From contig JADKHR010000001.1 in NCBI GenBank assembly GCA_016721625.1, positions 1,860,001-1,924,000 of the forward strand: DNA of 64,000 nucleotides. The letters are read 5' to 3'. Source of the DNA: Elusimicrobiota bacterium. GTDB taxonomy: Bacteria; Elusimicrobiota; Elusimicrobia; FEN-1173. A program made the translations under genes and the position numbers. Of the stretch, positions 16,621 to 25,138 are shown one piece after another. How positions within the stretch are numbered: position 1 is the stretch's first letter; each line of letters begins with the position of its first letter. The notes beneath the pieces are model-generated. The model worked only from the letters and a program-made list of their open reading frames with translations. It made no database searches and was not told where the DNA came from.

Positions 16621-17700
16621 ATGGCCGGACGCCTCGCGTTTTTTCAGACTCGACCGGGTCGGGCTCAGGATGCGTTGGCGCAAGCCCAGCGCATCGCCTG
16701 GGGGCCGATGGCCTTTCAGGCTGTGGACGCGCTTCAACGCCTGGGCCTCTTGAGTGTTGCGGAGAGCAAAGGCGAACGAGGCCTCACCATCGCGGAGGCG
16801 GCCCGTGCGGGGCGCGTGCCGCCATACGGCGCGCGAGTTTTGTTGGAGGCTGGTCTTGGGTGCGGGGTGTTTTTTCTAAACGGTCGAAATCGTTTTGTCT
16901 TGACGAAAACCGGCCTTTGTTTCCTCTACGACCGGATGACCCGGGTTAATTTGAATTTTATGCGGGACGTCTGTTATCACGGCGCCGCCTCGCTGGAAAA
17001 ATCCGTTCGGCGAGGAAAACCGGAAGGGCTCAAAGCGCTCGGCCCTTGGCCCACGATTTACGAGGGCCTCTCAAAACTGGATCCCCACATCCAAAAAAGC
17101 TGGTTTGCCTTTGACCACTTCTATTCCGACGCGGCCTATTCCCACGCGGCCACGCAAGTCTTGGCCCGCCACCCGGCGATGGTCTATGATGTGGGGGGGA
17201 ACACCGGTCGGTTCGCTTCGCTCCTTTGTCAAACCGATTCCTCCGTCCGTGTAACACTCTTGGACCTGCCCGGCCAATTGGCGAAGGCAAAATCTTTCTT
17301 AAAGGGGGAGCCGTTCCAGACCCGCATCTCCACCCACCCGATCGACGTTTTGTCCAAAACGCCATTCCCGAAAGGCGCCGACGCTGTCTGGATGAGTCAA
17401 TTCCTCGACTGTTTCTCGGAAACAGAAATTGTTTCCATCCTCAAAAAAGCGAAACGATGCCTTCGTCCGGGAGGTGAGATATTCATTATGGAACCCTTTT
17501 GGGACCGCCAGGACCAGGAAATGGCTGCCGTGAGCCTCCTCATGATATCGCTCTATTTCACCACCATGGCTAACGGAAACAGTCGCATGTATCGCGCCTC
17601 CGACATGCTACCCCTGATCCACCGCGCCGGCCTAAAAGTCGTCAAAGACCAAGAACACCTCGGCCTCTGCCACACCCTCCTGACCTGTATTGAGAAATAA
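16621..17700 (+). CDS. SAM-dependent O-methyltransferase (Methyltransf_2-like)
   Basis: The 359-residue enzyme has an N-terminal winged-helix dimerisation domain (about residues 30-100) and a C-terminal Rossmann methyltransferase domain: VYDVGGNTGRFA (SAM motif I, about residue 190), the acidic strand end VTLLDLPGQ and a late LRPGGEIFIMEPFWD. This matches the acetylserotonin/caffeate O-methyltransferase class found in APE clusters, where it methylates the aryl hydroxyl. Presence of an O-methyltransferase supports a hydroxylated aryl head, hence a tyrosine-derived coumarate starter (inference). Confidence 0.8.
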   Translation: MAGRLAFFQTRPGRAQDALAQAQRIAWGPMAFQAVDALQRLGLLSVAESKGERGLTIAEAARAGRVPPYGARVLLEAGLGCGVFFLNGRNRFVLTKTGLCFLYDRMTRVNLNFMRDVCYHGAASLEKSVRRGKPEGLKALGPWPTIYEGLSKLDPHIQKSWFAFDHFYSDAAYSHAATQVLARHPAMVYDVGGNTGRFASLLCQTDSSVRVTLLDLPGQLAKAKSFLKGEPFQTRISTHPIDVLSKTPFPKGADAVWMSQFLDCFSETEIVSILKKAKRCLRPGGEIFIMEPFWDRQDQEMAAVSLLMISLYFTTMANGNSRMYRASDMLPLIHRAGLKVVKDQEHLGLCHTLLTCIEK

Positions 17701-17744
17701 GGCCAGGATTAGGGGACGAACGCAGAAAATATTGGAGGAAGAAA

Positions 17745-18284
17745 ATGAAGAATATGTTTTTTATCTTATGCATATCGTTTCTTACCGCCTGTGCCAACAC
17801 CCACTCATTTATAAGGAACAGTCCTGTCGAAATAATTTCACTCAACCCAAAAGGTTCCGTATTTGTTGCCATTCCCGATGACGGGGCATATGGCAACCGG
17901 AGATATGAGGGCTCCGGTAGAAATGCTTCACAAATTATTTGCTCAGCATTTCTTAAACACTGTAGATCTGTTCAAAAGGCGAACACAAGAGAGACATTTG
18001 AGGAATCAATGCGTTCCGCTACAAAAGGAGGACACAAATATCTGGTTTTTCCGACGATCCTTCATTGGGAAGACCGTAGCACGGAATGGTCAGGGAAACC
18101 GGATCGTGTTGAGGTTAAAATCGACCTTGTCGATATTAATTCCGGAGAATCGTTAGATTCGGTAATTGTCAAAGGAAAAAGTGGACTGGCAACTTTTGGT
18201 GGTGATCACCCTCAAGACCTGCTTCAAATCCCAATTGAAGAATTTGTTGCATCCCTCTATGAAGCGAGTCATGCGCAAAATTAG
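17745..18284 (+). CDS. DUF4823-like lipoprotein
   Basis: The 179-residue lipoprotein has GGAGG ahead of its ATG and a short signal peptide ending LTAC (Cys16). The mature part carries the pattern I associate with DUF4823: VAIPDDGAYG, a YEGSGRNAS turn, HWEDRSTEWSGKPDRVEV and GGDHPQDLL near the end. Base composition is clearly more AT-rich than the neighbouring polyene genes, which suggests separate acquisition. It lies between the methyltransferase and the COG4648 gene. Function of the family is unknown. Confidence 0.7.
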   Translation: MKNMFFILCISFLTACANTHSFIRNSPVEIISLNPKGSVFVAIPDDGAYGNRRYEGSGRNASQIICSAFLKHCRSVQKANTRETFEESMRSATKGGHKYLVFPTILHWEDRSTEWSGKPDRVEVKIDLVDINSGESLDSVIVKGKSGLATFGGDHPQDLLQIPIEEFVASLYEASHAQN

Positions 18285-18509
18285 GTATTGAAGGGAAAGA
18301 CGTGCCGCTCTTCACCTACAGTGGCGTTTCCTTTCTTATATTGAACGTTGCCAGGCGGTGCGGGTTGTCCACGCAATATGAGGGTTGGAGGAGCATTATC
18401 AAAAGGCCCCATTCGCACTTTTCAACATGTTGTTTATATGATCCGTGAGCGGCTCCGGAAATCAAATCAAGAAATGCCACCTTTAGCTGCAAGAGGTCCG
18501 ACCATTAAT

Positions 18510-19133
18510 ATGAGAGAGAACGAAAAATATTCAGGGCGGCGGGCCGCTTTTCGGGTGTTGGCATCGGCACTGTTGATCATAGCCTTCCCATTCTTGGTTT
18601 ACGAGGGCATGAAGAATTTGAGTCCCCGAGTCCTGTCCTTCCTACTCCTATCGTTATTTTCCGCCCGAATCGTTTCCACTCTCCCCTCGAATGGTGGGCG
18701 CCGGATTCTGTCTGCTTTGGGCGGAATGGCCCCACTCCTGATCCCTTTGGGGTGGGGCATCATTTTCAACGACCAAAGAGGGGCGCAGTTGATGCCTGTG
18801 TTCGTTTCGGCCGCGTTGCTTTTTTCATTCGGGCGGACTTTGTGGAATCCCCCAACGATAATAGAACGGTTCGCACGTCTCCAAGTGGTTGATTTAAGCG
18901 ATGCGGAGGTTCGATATTGTCGGAAGGTCACGATTGTGTGGTGCTTCTTTTTTTCTGGGAACGCCCTGGCGGCCTTGCGAATTGCGCTGTTTGGCACAAT
19001 GGACGAATGGCTGATCTATAACGGCGTTCTCTCTTACCTTCTCGTGGGAACGCTCTTGGCAGGGGAACACGTCATCCGCTGGTGGCACTTTCCCCACCGG
19101 GCGCCCACCTTTTTGAGGAAAGTGTTTTCATGA
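18510..19133 (+). CDS. COG4648-type integral membrane protein, last gene of the polyene cluster
   Basis: The chosen ATG at 18510 gives 207 residues and about five or six transmembrane helices (VLASALLIIAFPFLVYEG, VLSFLLLSLF, GGMAPLLIPLGWGIIF and others). The cytoplasmic-loop motif TLWNPPTIIERFARLQ and the tryptophan-containing VTIVWCFFFSGN match COG4648 membrane proteins, which recur in aryl polyene clusters and whose role is unproven. Its presence 0.8 kb after the methyltransferase extends the cluster to here. The frame is open further upstream but those starts lack support. A likely terminator follows at 19186. Confidence 0.7.
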   Translation: MRENEKYSGRRAAFRVLASALLIIAFPFLVYEGMKNLSPRVLSFLLLSLFSARIVSTLPSNGGRRILSALGGMAPLLIPLGWGIIFNDQRGAQLMPVFVSAALLFSFGRTLWNPPTIIERFARLQVVDLSDAEVRYCRKVTIVWCFFFSGNALAALRIALFGTMDEWLIYNGVLSYLLVGTLLAGEHVIRWWHFPHRAPTFLRKVFS

Positions 19134-19185
19134 TTCCTTTAACCGCGCTTGGTTGGCTCGCAGAGCGACCTTGGCAGTGCGCGTT

Positions 19186-19210
19186 TCCTCCTCTAGGGAG
19201 GATTCTTTTT
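19186..19210 (+). terminator. Probable intrinsic terminator after the polyene cluster
   Basis: TCCTCC and GGAGGA pair across a TCTAG loop and are followed directly by TTCTTTTT. The stem is only 6 bp, but the T tract and position 50 bp after the last cluster gene support it. Confidence 0.5.
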
Positions 19211-19427
19211 CACATCGGACTTTGACGAACACGCGGCTGGTCTTCCCCTTTGGCTCTGCGAAGCTACCGGACGGTGATTCCTCGATAAATTAAGGCCGAA
19301 GGTTTGCTGGTAATCCTGAAAAGGCCCACTCTCCAGCTGTTCGCCATGGGGGCCATGATTAAGAAACAAGGGCCGGCCTGCCAATAACAGGATGTCGCCA
19401 GTCCGCAGGAGCCCAGGGTTCGAAGTG
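19211..19427. other. Non-coding or degenerate stretch between the polyene cluster and the island
   Basis: No convincing gene. A 63-codon minus-strand frame (TTG start, 19193-19384) with no recognisable domain lies here and may be a gene remnant. Confidence 0.4.
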
Positions 19428-20348
19428 CTATTTCTGATTCACTTGAATGAACCAGCCTTTCCCCTTGTGGTTCTCCACCATCTTGACGCAGTTCGTAACA
19501 CCAAATGTCACGGCGGCGGCGTGAAAGACAGTCAGTACGCGATCTTGGAGCGTCTGATCGTTCTCTAGTCTTTCGACCTTCAACCCCTTTGCGAGGGCCT
19601 CGTCAAAACTGATCGGATGCCCGTGAGTCTTGTGGTGGTGGGCGTCACCTAGCCAATATGCGATGGAGTCAGCCTTTTGCTTCGCATTTGCATCTCCGCG
19701 AAACATGCTCTGCTGCATCCAGTCGCTCACCTTCTCTTTGGCAAGAGTCAGTGTGTTTTGGCAGATGTTGAATATCCCTGGGGGATAGTCCTTCATTTTG
19801 CTTACCCACAGCGGTGCAACATGAGGCGTTGCTGTCACCTCGGCCTTTGCCTTGGCAAAGTCATCGAGAAGTGCCTGAGCTGGTGCCGTAAATGGTCCGT
19901 GTTGCGTAGGAAATGTGATTTGCGGATCGATCGGTCCGATAGCGGACTGCTTGCCCATCACGATTACATCGGCAGCACACGCAATCATGGTTGCAGCGGA
20001 CATGGCATTCTGGGGAACGATGACACGAATGTGAGTGTACTTGGCTCTCAGGTAGTTCACGATTTGTTCTGCGGCTTCTAGTGATCCTCCTGGGCTATGC
20101 AAAATGAGATCAAGTTCAGTTCCCTTCAGCCCATTAAGCGCCGCCATAAATCCCTGTATGTCCTCTGTTGAAACCGAAAGCGTGACCGGAGGAACGCCCC
20201 CCTTTCCACTCGCATACGCGGATGCGTAAACAATGGTGTCGCGCTTCGTATGCTTGTGGAGCAAGGCAAGATACTTGTGTCGCAAAACATCCTGGCCAGC
20301 ATTCTTATAGCTAAGAATCTCGTTTTGGATATCAGATCGATTAGGCAT
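19428..20348 (-). CDS. Serine dehydrogenase proteinase (SDH_sah, ClpP-class) family protein
   Basis: The 306-residue product has a ClpP/crotonase-like fold: LILHSPGGSLEAAEQ (oxyanion-hole glycines), the candidate nucleophile Ser in PQNAMSAATMIACAAD, and GKQSAIGPIDPQ following it. These are the signature blocks of the SDH_sah family (PF01972 by recollection), membrane-associated or soluble serine proteases related to SppA. No signal peptide is present. It is preceded by a small gene that overlaps its start by 8 bp. The family is often found in mobile or defence-rich regions; its target is unknown. Confidence 0.8.
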   Translation of the reverse strand: MPNRSDIQNEILSYKNAGQDVLRHKYLALLHKHTKRDTIVYASAYASGKGGVPPVTLSVSTEDIQGFMAALNGLKGTELDLILHSPGGSLEAAEQIVNYLRAKYTHIRVIVPQNAMSAATMIACAADVIVMGKQSAIGPIDPQITFPTQHGPFTAPAQALLDDFAKAKAEVTATPHVAPLWVSKMKDYPPGIFNICQNTLTLAKEKVSDWMQQSMFRGDANAKQKADSIAYWLGDAHHHKTHGHPISFDEALAKGLKVERLENDQTLQDRVLTVFHAAAVTFGVTNCVKMVENHKGKGWFIQVNQK

Positions 20349-20526
20349 TGATCGTTCCCTCGTAGGAGATGTCCAGCATCACGGGATGCTCGACGTCAGT
20401 GCCCCGGTAGGCGTGATTAACGGCAGCCAGTAGCTGAGGGTCTATTGCAGCCTCCATGATTGCCAAGAGGTCCTTCTGTTCCTTCGCCAGGTCAGGCGGA
20501 TTTGGGTTTGATGTGTCTGTCATCAT
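20341..20526 (-). CDS. Small hypothetical protein upstream of the SDH_sah protease
   Basis: The 61-residue product starts at an ATG pair with AAGGAG 6-9 bases upstream, which decides for this start over one 30 bp further 5'. The sequence is acidic and helical (LAKEQKDLLAIMEAAIDPQL) with no recognised domain. The stop lies beyond the ATG of the protease gene, so the two are translationally coupled and it may be a partner or regulator of the protease. Confidence 0.55.
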   Translation of the reverse strand: MMTDTSNPNPPDLAKEQKDLLAIMEAAIDPQLLAAVNHAYRGTDVEHPVMLDISYEGTINA

Positions 20527-20609
20527 TCTCTTCTCCTTCGAAACGACAAAGCTCACCGGTGCGGGCCGCTCGTGCCCGCACCCAATGGAGCGCCATTTTG
20601 GGCGTTAGT

Positions 20610-21014
20610 TCAATTGCTGCCTCCGTCGCCTTGCTGCTGGTACGCGGTGATCTTAGCTTCAAAGTGTTTCGCAAGACGCTGAGACACATAGAAAAGAATG
20701 AAAAACAACATGATCGTCAGAACCATTGCCAACAGAACTACTGCAGGGCGCGAAAAGGGAATGGCGGCACTCGGCGGCACGAGGAAGGATATGAGTTGGA
20801 GAATGAATGCCACAACGATAATGACACCCCCAAACAAGTATTCGGCCTTCTGGGAGGCAAGCGCGTGAACCATAAACGGGTTTTGGCCAACGTATGTGCC
20901 TGAAAGATCGTCCATAGTTGAGACGGTCTGCTGCATGACACCAATGGTGAAGAACAGAGAACCAATAACGCCTGCACACGCGGCGACAATCTGGATAAGC
21001 GTTGATGTCATCAT
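20610..21014 (-). CDS. Small membrane protein of unknown function
   Basis: Taking the first ATG of the ATGATG at 21009-21014 gives 134 residues with three predicted transmembrane helices (IVAACAGVIGSLFFTIGV; FGGVIIVVAFILQLISFLV; VVLLAMVLTIMLFFILFYV) and a charged C-terminal tail. The current frame runs upstream into the Imm11-like gene only because that gene is frameshifted. With the frame corrected, the two genes are separated by 20 bp. No family recognised; small three-helix proteins next to immunity-like genes can be effectors or immunity proteins, but nothing here proves it. Confidence 0.55.
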   Translation of the reverse strand: MMTSTLIQIVAACAGVIGSLFFTIGVMQQTVSTMDDLSGTYVGQNPFMVHALASQKAEYLFGGVIIVVAFILQLISFLVPPSAAIPFSRPAVVLLAMVLTIMLFFILFYVSQRLAKHFEAKITAYQQQGDGGSN

Positions 21015-21034
21015 AGTTGCGTCCAATATATGGA

Positions 21035-21452
21035 TCACATTTTGTCCCAAGATGCATTTGGAAGGCCGTAGGTTTTGAGGATATCCAGTGCTTTCTGAGA
21101 AATCACAAGACGATGGGCGTTCCCGAGTCCAAAATCGCCCTCTCCGGGCCTGCCGGTTGGCTTTAGCCAAAGAAAAGGGGAGCCTTGTTTCAGCATGTAA
21201 ATCCTCAAATTCCTCTGAAGTTGATGTGGTCACTTTATCAAACACAACGCCTGTTGCGGCCGCCTTCTTTAGCCCGTCCGCAGCCTGTTGGGTAATAACG
21301 AAACAAGGAAAGCTTTCGAATAAAGCGTCACGGCGCCAATCATCAAAATAGTAATGAAGCTTTCGAACAACCGGGGGGTGACGGGAAGAGCCCATAATCG
21401 TATGCTCGCCTAATCCTCCAGCGACTTCTGGTTCAATGATGAAATATTTCAA
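21035..21452 (-). pseudogene. Imm11 (DUF1629)-like immunity protein, frameshifted
   Basis: From a TTG start (LKYFIIEPEVAGG) the frame reads through FPCFVITQQAADGLKKAAATGVVFDKV, the two-strand plus helix pattern of Imm11/DUF1629 proteins. Near 21173-21180 (AAAAGGGG on the plus strand) the frame changes: the continuing frame is arginine-rich, while the next one gives FLWLKPTGRPGEGDFGLG, then LVISQKALDILKTYGL and a TGA at 21035-21037, the expected family ending. Removing one base makes the length an exact multiple of three (138 residues). Imm11 proteins are deep-rooted immunity families of contact-dependent toxin systems, which fits the candidate toxin gene upstream. Confidence 0.65.
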
Positions 21453-21595
21453 GGCCGGTTCACTTTGGTGGCTGGAATAATTTGCCGATTGTCTTGTCAA
21501 TCTCGATGAAGAGACGTTGTATACTTTGTGCGACAGACGTTCTGTATCGGTCCACCTTGATGGGGGTATGACCACGGACAATCTGAAAAAAAAAT

Positions 21596-22063
21596 CTAAA
21601 CTTGGTTAAAGATTGTCTGGCAACCAGCCACCTCACCCTCCCACCAAGAACCACAAACCCAATCGGCACCCAAGTCCCGGTGGATGTCCAGTGGCTCATC
21701 AATTGTGAACTCAATAACTTTTTTAGCTCCTTTCTCCTCTGCTTGTATAATCGCGGCGGACGGAAGCCGGAGGAAATAATTTGAACCGCTACAGAATCCC
21801 AGAATAATCCCCTTTTTGGGATGGATCAGAGCGGGAGAGCCAAAGACAAGGCAACGAGAATCTTGGGGCAATGAAGCATTGATCACATCCCAAAGTCGTT
21901 GGACAACATCTGGATGGGAACCTTGGTTTAAGTAGGGTTCCTTAGAACTTTCAGGAGTTGCCACCATGGGTATTTCAGGGGAGACGCCCTCTTTTAAAAA
22001 GGCAAGGGCTTTGAGATTTAGTGGATGGAAGGGATCCAGAGGCAACAAAATATTTTTGGTCAT
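21596..22063 (-). CDS. Hypothetical protein, candidate immunity protein of the upstream toxin
   Basis: The 155-residue product starts 8 bp after the stop of the large toxin-like gene, with AGAGGA just before the ATG. It has no signal peptide, so it should be cytoplasmic, and no family I recognise. Features are a central KKGIILGFCSGSNYFLRL strand pair, an acidic IEFTIDEPLDIHRDLGADW segment and several tryptophans at the C-terminus. Size, cytoplasmic location and immediate coupling after a modular exported protein match cognate immunity genes. This is inference from arrangement only. Confidence 0.5.
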   Translation of the reverse strand: MTKNILLPLDPFHPLNLKALAFLKEGVSPEIPMVATPESSKEPYLNQGSHPDVVQRLWDVINASLPQDSRCLVFGSPALIHPKKGIILGFCSGSNYFLRLPSAAIIQAEEKGAKKVIEFTIDEPLDIHRDLGADWVCGSWWEGEVAGCQTIFNQV

Positions 22064-22071
22064 ATCATCCT

Positions 22072-24787
22072 CTAGCGAGATGGAACCAGGTAGTCCCCGT
22101 TCTGCCGATAACCTGCAACTCGAAGTCGTCGAAGTTCTCTTGCAAACATGGATTCTCCAAAAGAATTCGTAAGAGTGACCGAGGTTTGGGGTGAGGCCAG
22201 GTAAAACCGTGCGCGACGATCAATCCCCCCTTGAATCCAAGCATCATTCACCTCAGGCGTCCAGCCCTTTCGGAGATTAAGGACCCTGTGCCCTGGAAAT
22301 GCCTCTGCAACGGCAGTATCGGTGATGTTTCCAATCGTTATTATGTCTTTTGATTCATAGGCGGTTTTGTAAGCACGCCACCCAACATTTGCATCGGAAA
22401 TGGATTTGAATTTGATAACCGAGGAAAGTTCATTCTTAGAACGGAAGGCGGAGGACAAAGCCCTGGGGCTACTTGGAACCGGCAAATGCCTAAAACCTTG
22501 AGTTGATCCAATTCGTTCAGGAACTAAAATGTGACCGCTCTCGCCCAAGTTCAAATTCCATCTATCCAACCCTTTTCGTATGGGTGGCAAGAACAAATTA
22601 CGACCCTGCGCCCAAAGGTCTTTGGCACCGGAAATTAGTTTTGAATTAATAACATCGTCGGTAGAATTTACTTTTGGCGAGGCGTTGATCCTCATTCCGG
22701 CAATGAATGAACCGACAAATCCCCCGACCTCGGCGGATTCCTCAGGCACTCCCAACCCTTTCAACCCCGTTTGGACCGCCCATTGAGAAATCACTATTCC
22801 ACCAGTAACAAGGGGTGCCGTTAAGGCGAAGTACCCAGCGAACGCTATCCCCACCAATTGGCACCCCAACAGGGCGGATTTGGAACCGTGATAGCCGACA
22901 GTGCCTATCACCTGGGTCAGGGCGGGATTAGTTTCGGACAGGGATCCCAGGGGGGTGAAGATCGCCCCATCCGCGCTCCGGGCTAAGTCCCTTCGCGTTG
23001 AACTGATGGGGTAGGTTAGAACCTCGTGCGCCATCGCCGCGAGATCGTTGACCATGGTGCGAGGCGCGGCCACTGTTAGGCGCGTGGCGGCATTGGATAG
23101 TGTGGAGGCGAAGGCCTGGGCCTCCTCCGCGCTCATTAGCCCCTGGGCCGCCATTTCCTCGAGGGCGGTCAACCCGGCGTCCCGATGGGTATCAATGTTT
23201 TGTTTGGCTTGGCTCATGTGCGCCCGTTTTAGAAATTCTTCGGATAACGGGTCCACTGGAACACCGGTTTGTTTTAGGTCGGCCTTGGGCGAAAGGTCCT
23301 TCATGGCCACGGTCAGGCCCCGGAGGGACTGCTGGAACTTTTTGAAGCTTTCCCCGGCCTGGGTTACCTCTTCCGTCTTTTGGGTGAGGTCACCCTGTTT
23401 GGATTCTAAGGTGGTTTGGATATCTTGCGCCTTTCCGTAGTCCCGAGCATTGAGGGCGGTTTGGACCGCCGCTTCGCTTTCCTTTACGGATTTCGAGGCT
23501 TGCTCCAATGCCTTCACCGAACTCTTCGGTTCAAAGCGGGATGGGAATGAGGTATCGGTCTGGTTTTCGAGGTTGTTCATGAGCGCGTTGGCGGCACCCA
23601 CGCTCTGCTCCACATCCTGGGCCGCCTTGGACGCCTGGGAAGTTATCCGGTTCGATTCCTCACGGTTGTCCTGTACGCTTTGTTCCAATTGTCCAACGTT
23701 TATGGGGGGGCGGCCCTGTTCCAGGTGAACCTTTTGTCGCCACTTTGGATAAGGGCGCTATTGAGCCGCAGGATCCCCGCTTGCAAGGTGAATGTGGCAT
23801 GGGAGAGAGTGGCGGGGCTTTCCAGCCCGAAACCCTGGGCCATGTCTTTCTCCAAGTGCATTTGGCCCCCCGGGAACTCGAAACGGCCGGACGCGCCTTC
23901 GGGCGTCGTTACCGCCCCCTTGAACGTCATGTCCCCTGGCTGGATGACCCCCAACCCTTGGATTTTAAGAGGGGCTGTGACCGTCAGACGAGCGTTAGTT
24001 TCAAGGCGGGAGAAATCCACGCCCACGGGCGTGATCTTGTCTTTCTCCCCCACGAATGAGACCGGAAGGAGGGTGCCGTCCACCCGTTTGACGGGACCAA
24101 AGCTCTTCTCCCCGGCGGTCCCGGAAATCAGAGTCAAATTCTCCCCCTCCGCCTTGAACCGGGAACCCGGTTCCCAGCTCATCCCAAAAGCGTGGGTCTG
24201 GCCGCCATGGGTTTCAAATACCCCGTTGGGCTTTGCCTGGAGGTTGGTGAATTGTTGAGCCACTTTCTCCTGACTAGGCGATATCTTTAGCGTTTCCGTC
24301 GGCTTAAAAAACTTAACGACGGCCTGCCCGATGGCTTTGAACGGGGCCGCGAGGGCCTTGGCCACCACCTTCAAGACACCCTCCACCTTCGCTAGGAACC
24401 CCTGAGGCCGGGCCATGGCTTGCGCCTGCTTAACGACCTGGGGGACTTCGCGCTTTAAATCAAGTTTGACGGGCTCGAATTTGATGTTAGGTTTGAAAAC
24501 GGGTTTGACCTCCGCAGGAACGAAAGGGACCGTTTGCGGTGCCATGGAGCGCAAGGCCAAGACGGTATTCAGGTTTCGGACTTGGAAGTCCAGACGTTGA
24601 GAAGGGGAATGGGTGTTGGGGCGGTTAAAAGAGTCGTTGTAGTCCCAGGGTTGATAGGCGCGGGAACGGTCGTTATTCCCAGCGGCAACGGGAGAGGCGA
24701 CAGAGGCGAATCCAAGGGCAAGGGCTAGGAGATGGAAATACTTTTTGATAGCGCGGAGTCAGAGTGGGAAGAGAGGGGTCGGCGCAT
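22072..24787 (-). CDS. Large exported modular protein with polymorphic-toxin-like C-terminus (frame broken twice)
   Basis: As written, there are two frames, 24560-23700 (286 residues) and 23688-22072 (538 residues). Adding one C to the C7 run at 23704-23710 joins them into one protein (NRAAPPINVGQLEQS). Upstream of 24560 the first frame continues through a signal peptide (AIKKYFHLLALALGFASVASPVAAG) but has no start; the ATG at 24785-24787, with CGGGAG ahead of it, is one base out of phase. Corrected, the product is about 850 residues: signal peptide, beta-rich domain, coiled-coil-like helical region, a hydrophobic stretch, and a C-terminal 110 residues (ITDTAVAEAF, NDAWIQGG, GDYLVP) resembling domains I recall at Rhs/polymorphic toxin tips. 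A candidate immunity gene follows. Confidence 0.55.
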
Positions 24788-25138
24788 GGTAAAACTCCCG
24801 AAGAATTAAGAAGGTAAGTGTATGGGATTGTAGCACGGCCACTTTAAATGTCAATCACAAAGATAATGAGGCGGCAAAGGATGAGCACGCAGGAGAAAAG
24901 CTGAGATGGCTCCGGCCAACCGGGGGAGGATCCGCGCGATTGGCTACACGCCGGGGACGAAGGGAAGGGCACGGGTGTCGAAGCGAGACGCGACGAGCAA
25001 GCGCGGGCTTGCGCCCGCGAGCGGTGGCCCCGCCGGGCCCCGCGATAGCGGTCAACGGTCAAAAAAATAGAACGGCAAAGGCGCGGCACCACCTGCCGCA
25101 GTGGATGGGAGAGCATCGCACCCCCCTCTACACATGCG
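24788..25138. other. Intergenic stretch between toxin-like gene and recombinase remnant
   Basis: No supported gene. It contains a 7-bp GC-rich stem (CGCGGGC/GCCCGCG, 25002-25019, loop TTGC) in a run of G+C-rich sequence. Confidence 0.4.

Noticed and set aside
19193..19384. Minus-strand 63-codon frame with a TTG start
   Set aside because: No domain and no ribosome site; listed only as a possible remnant within the gap.
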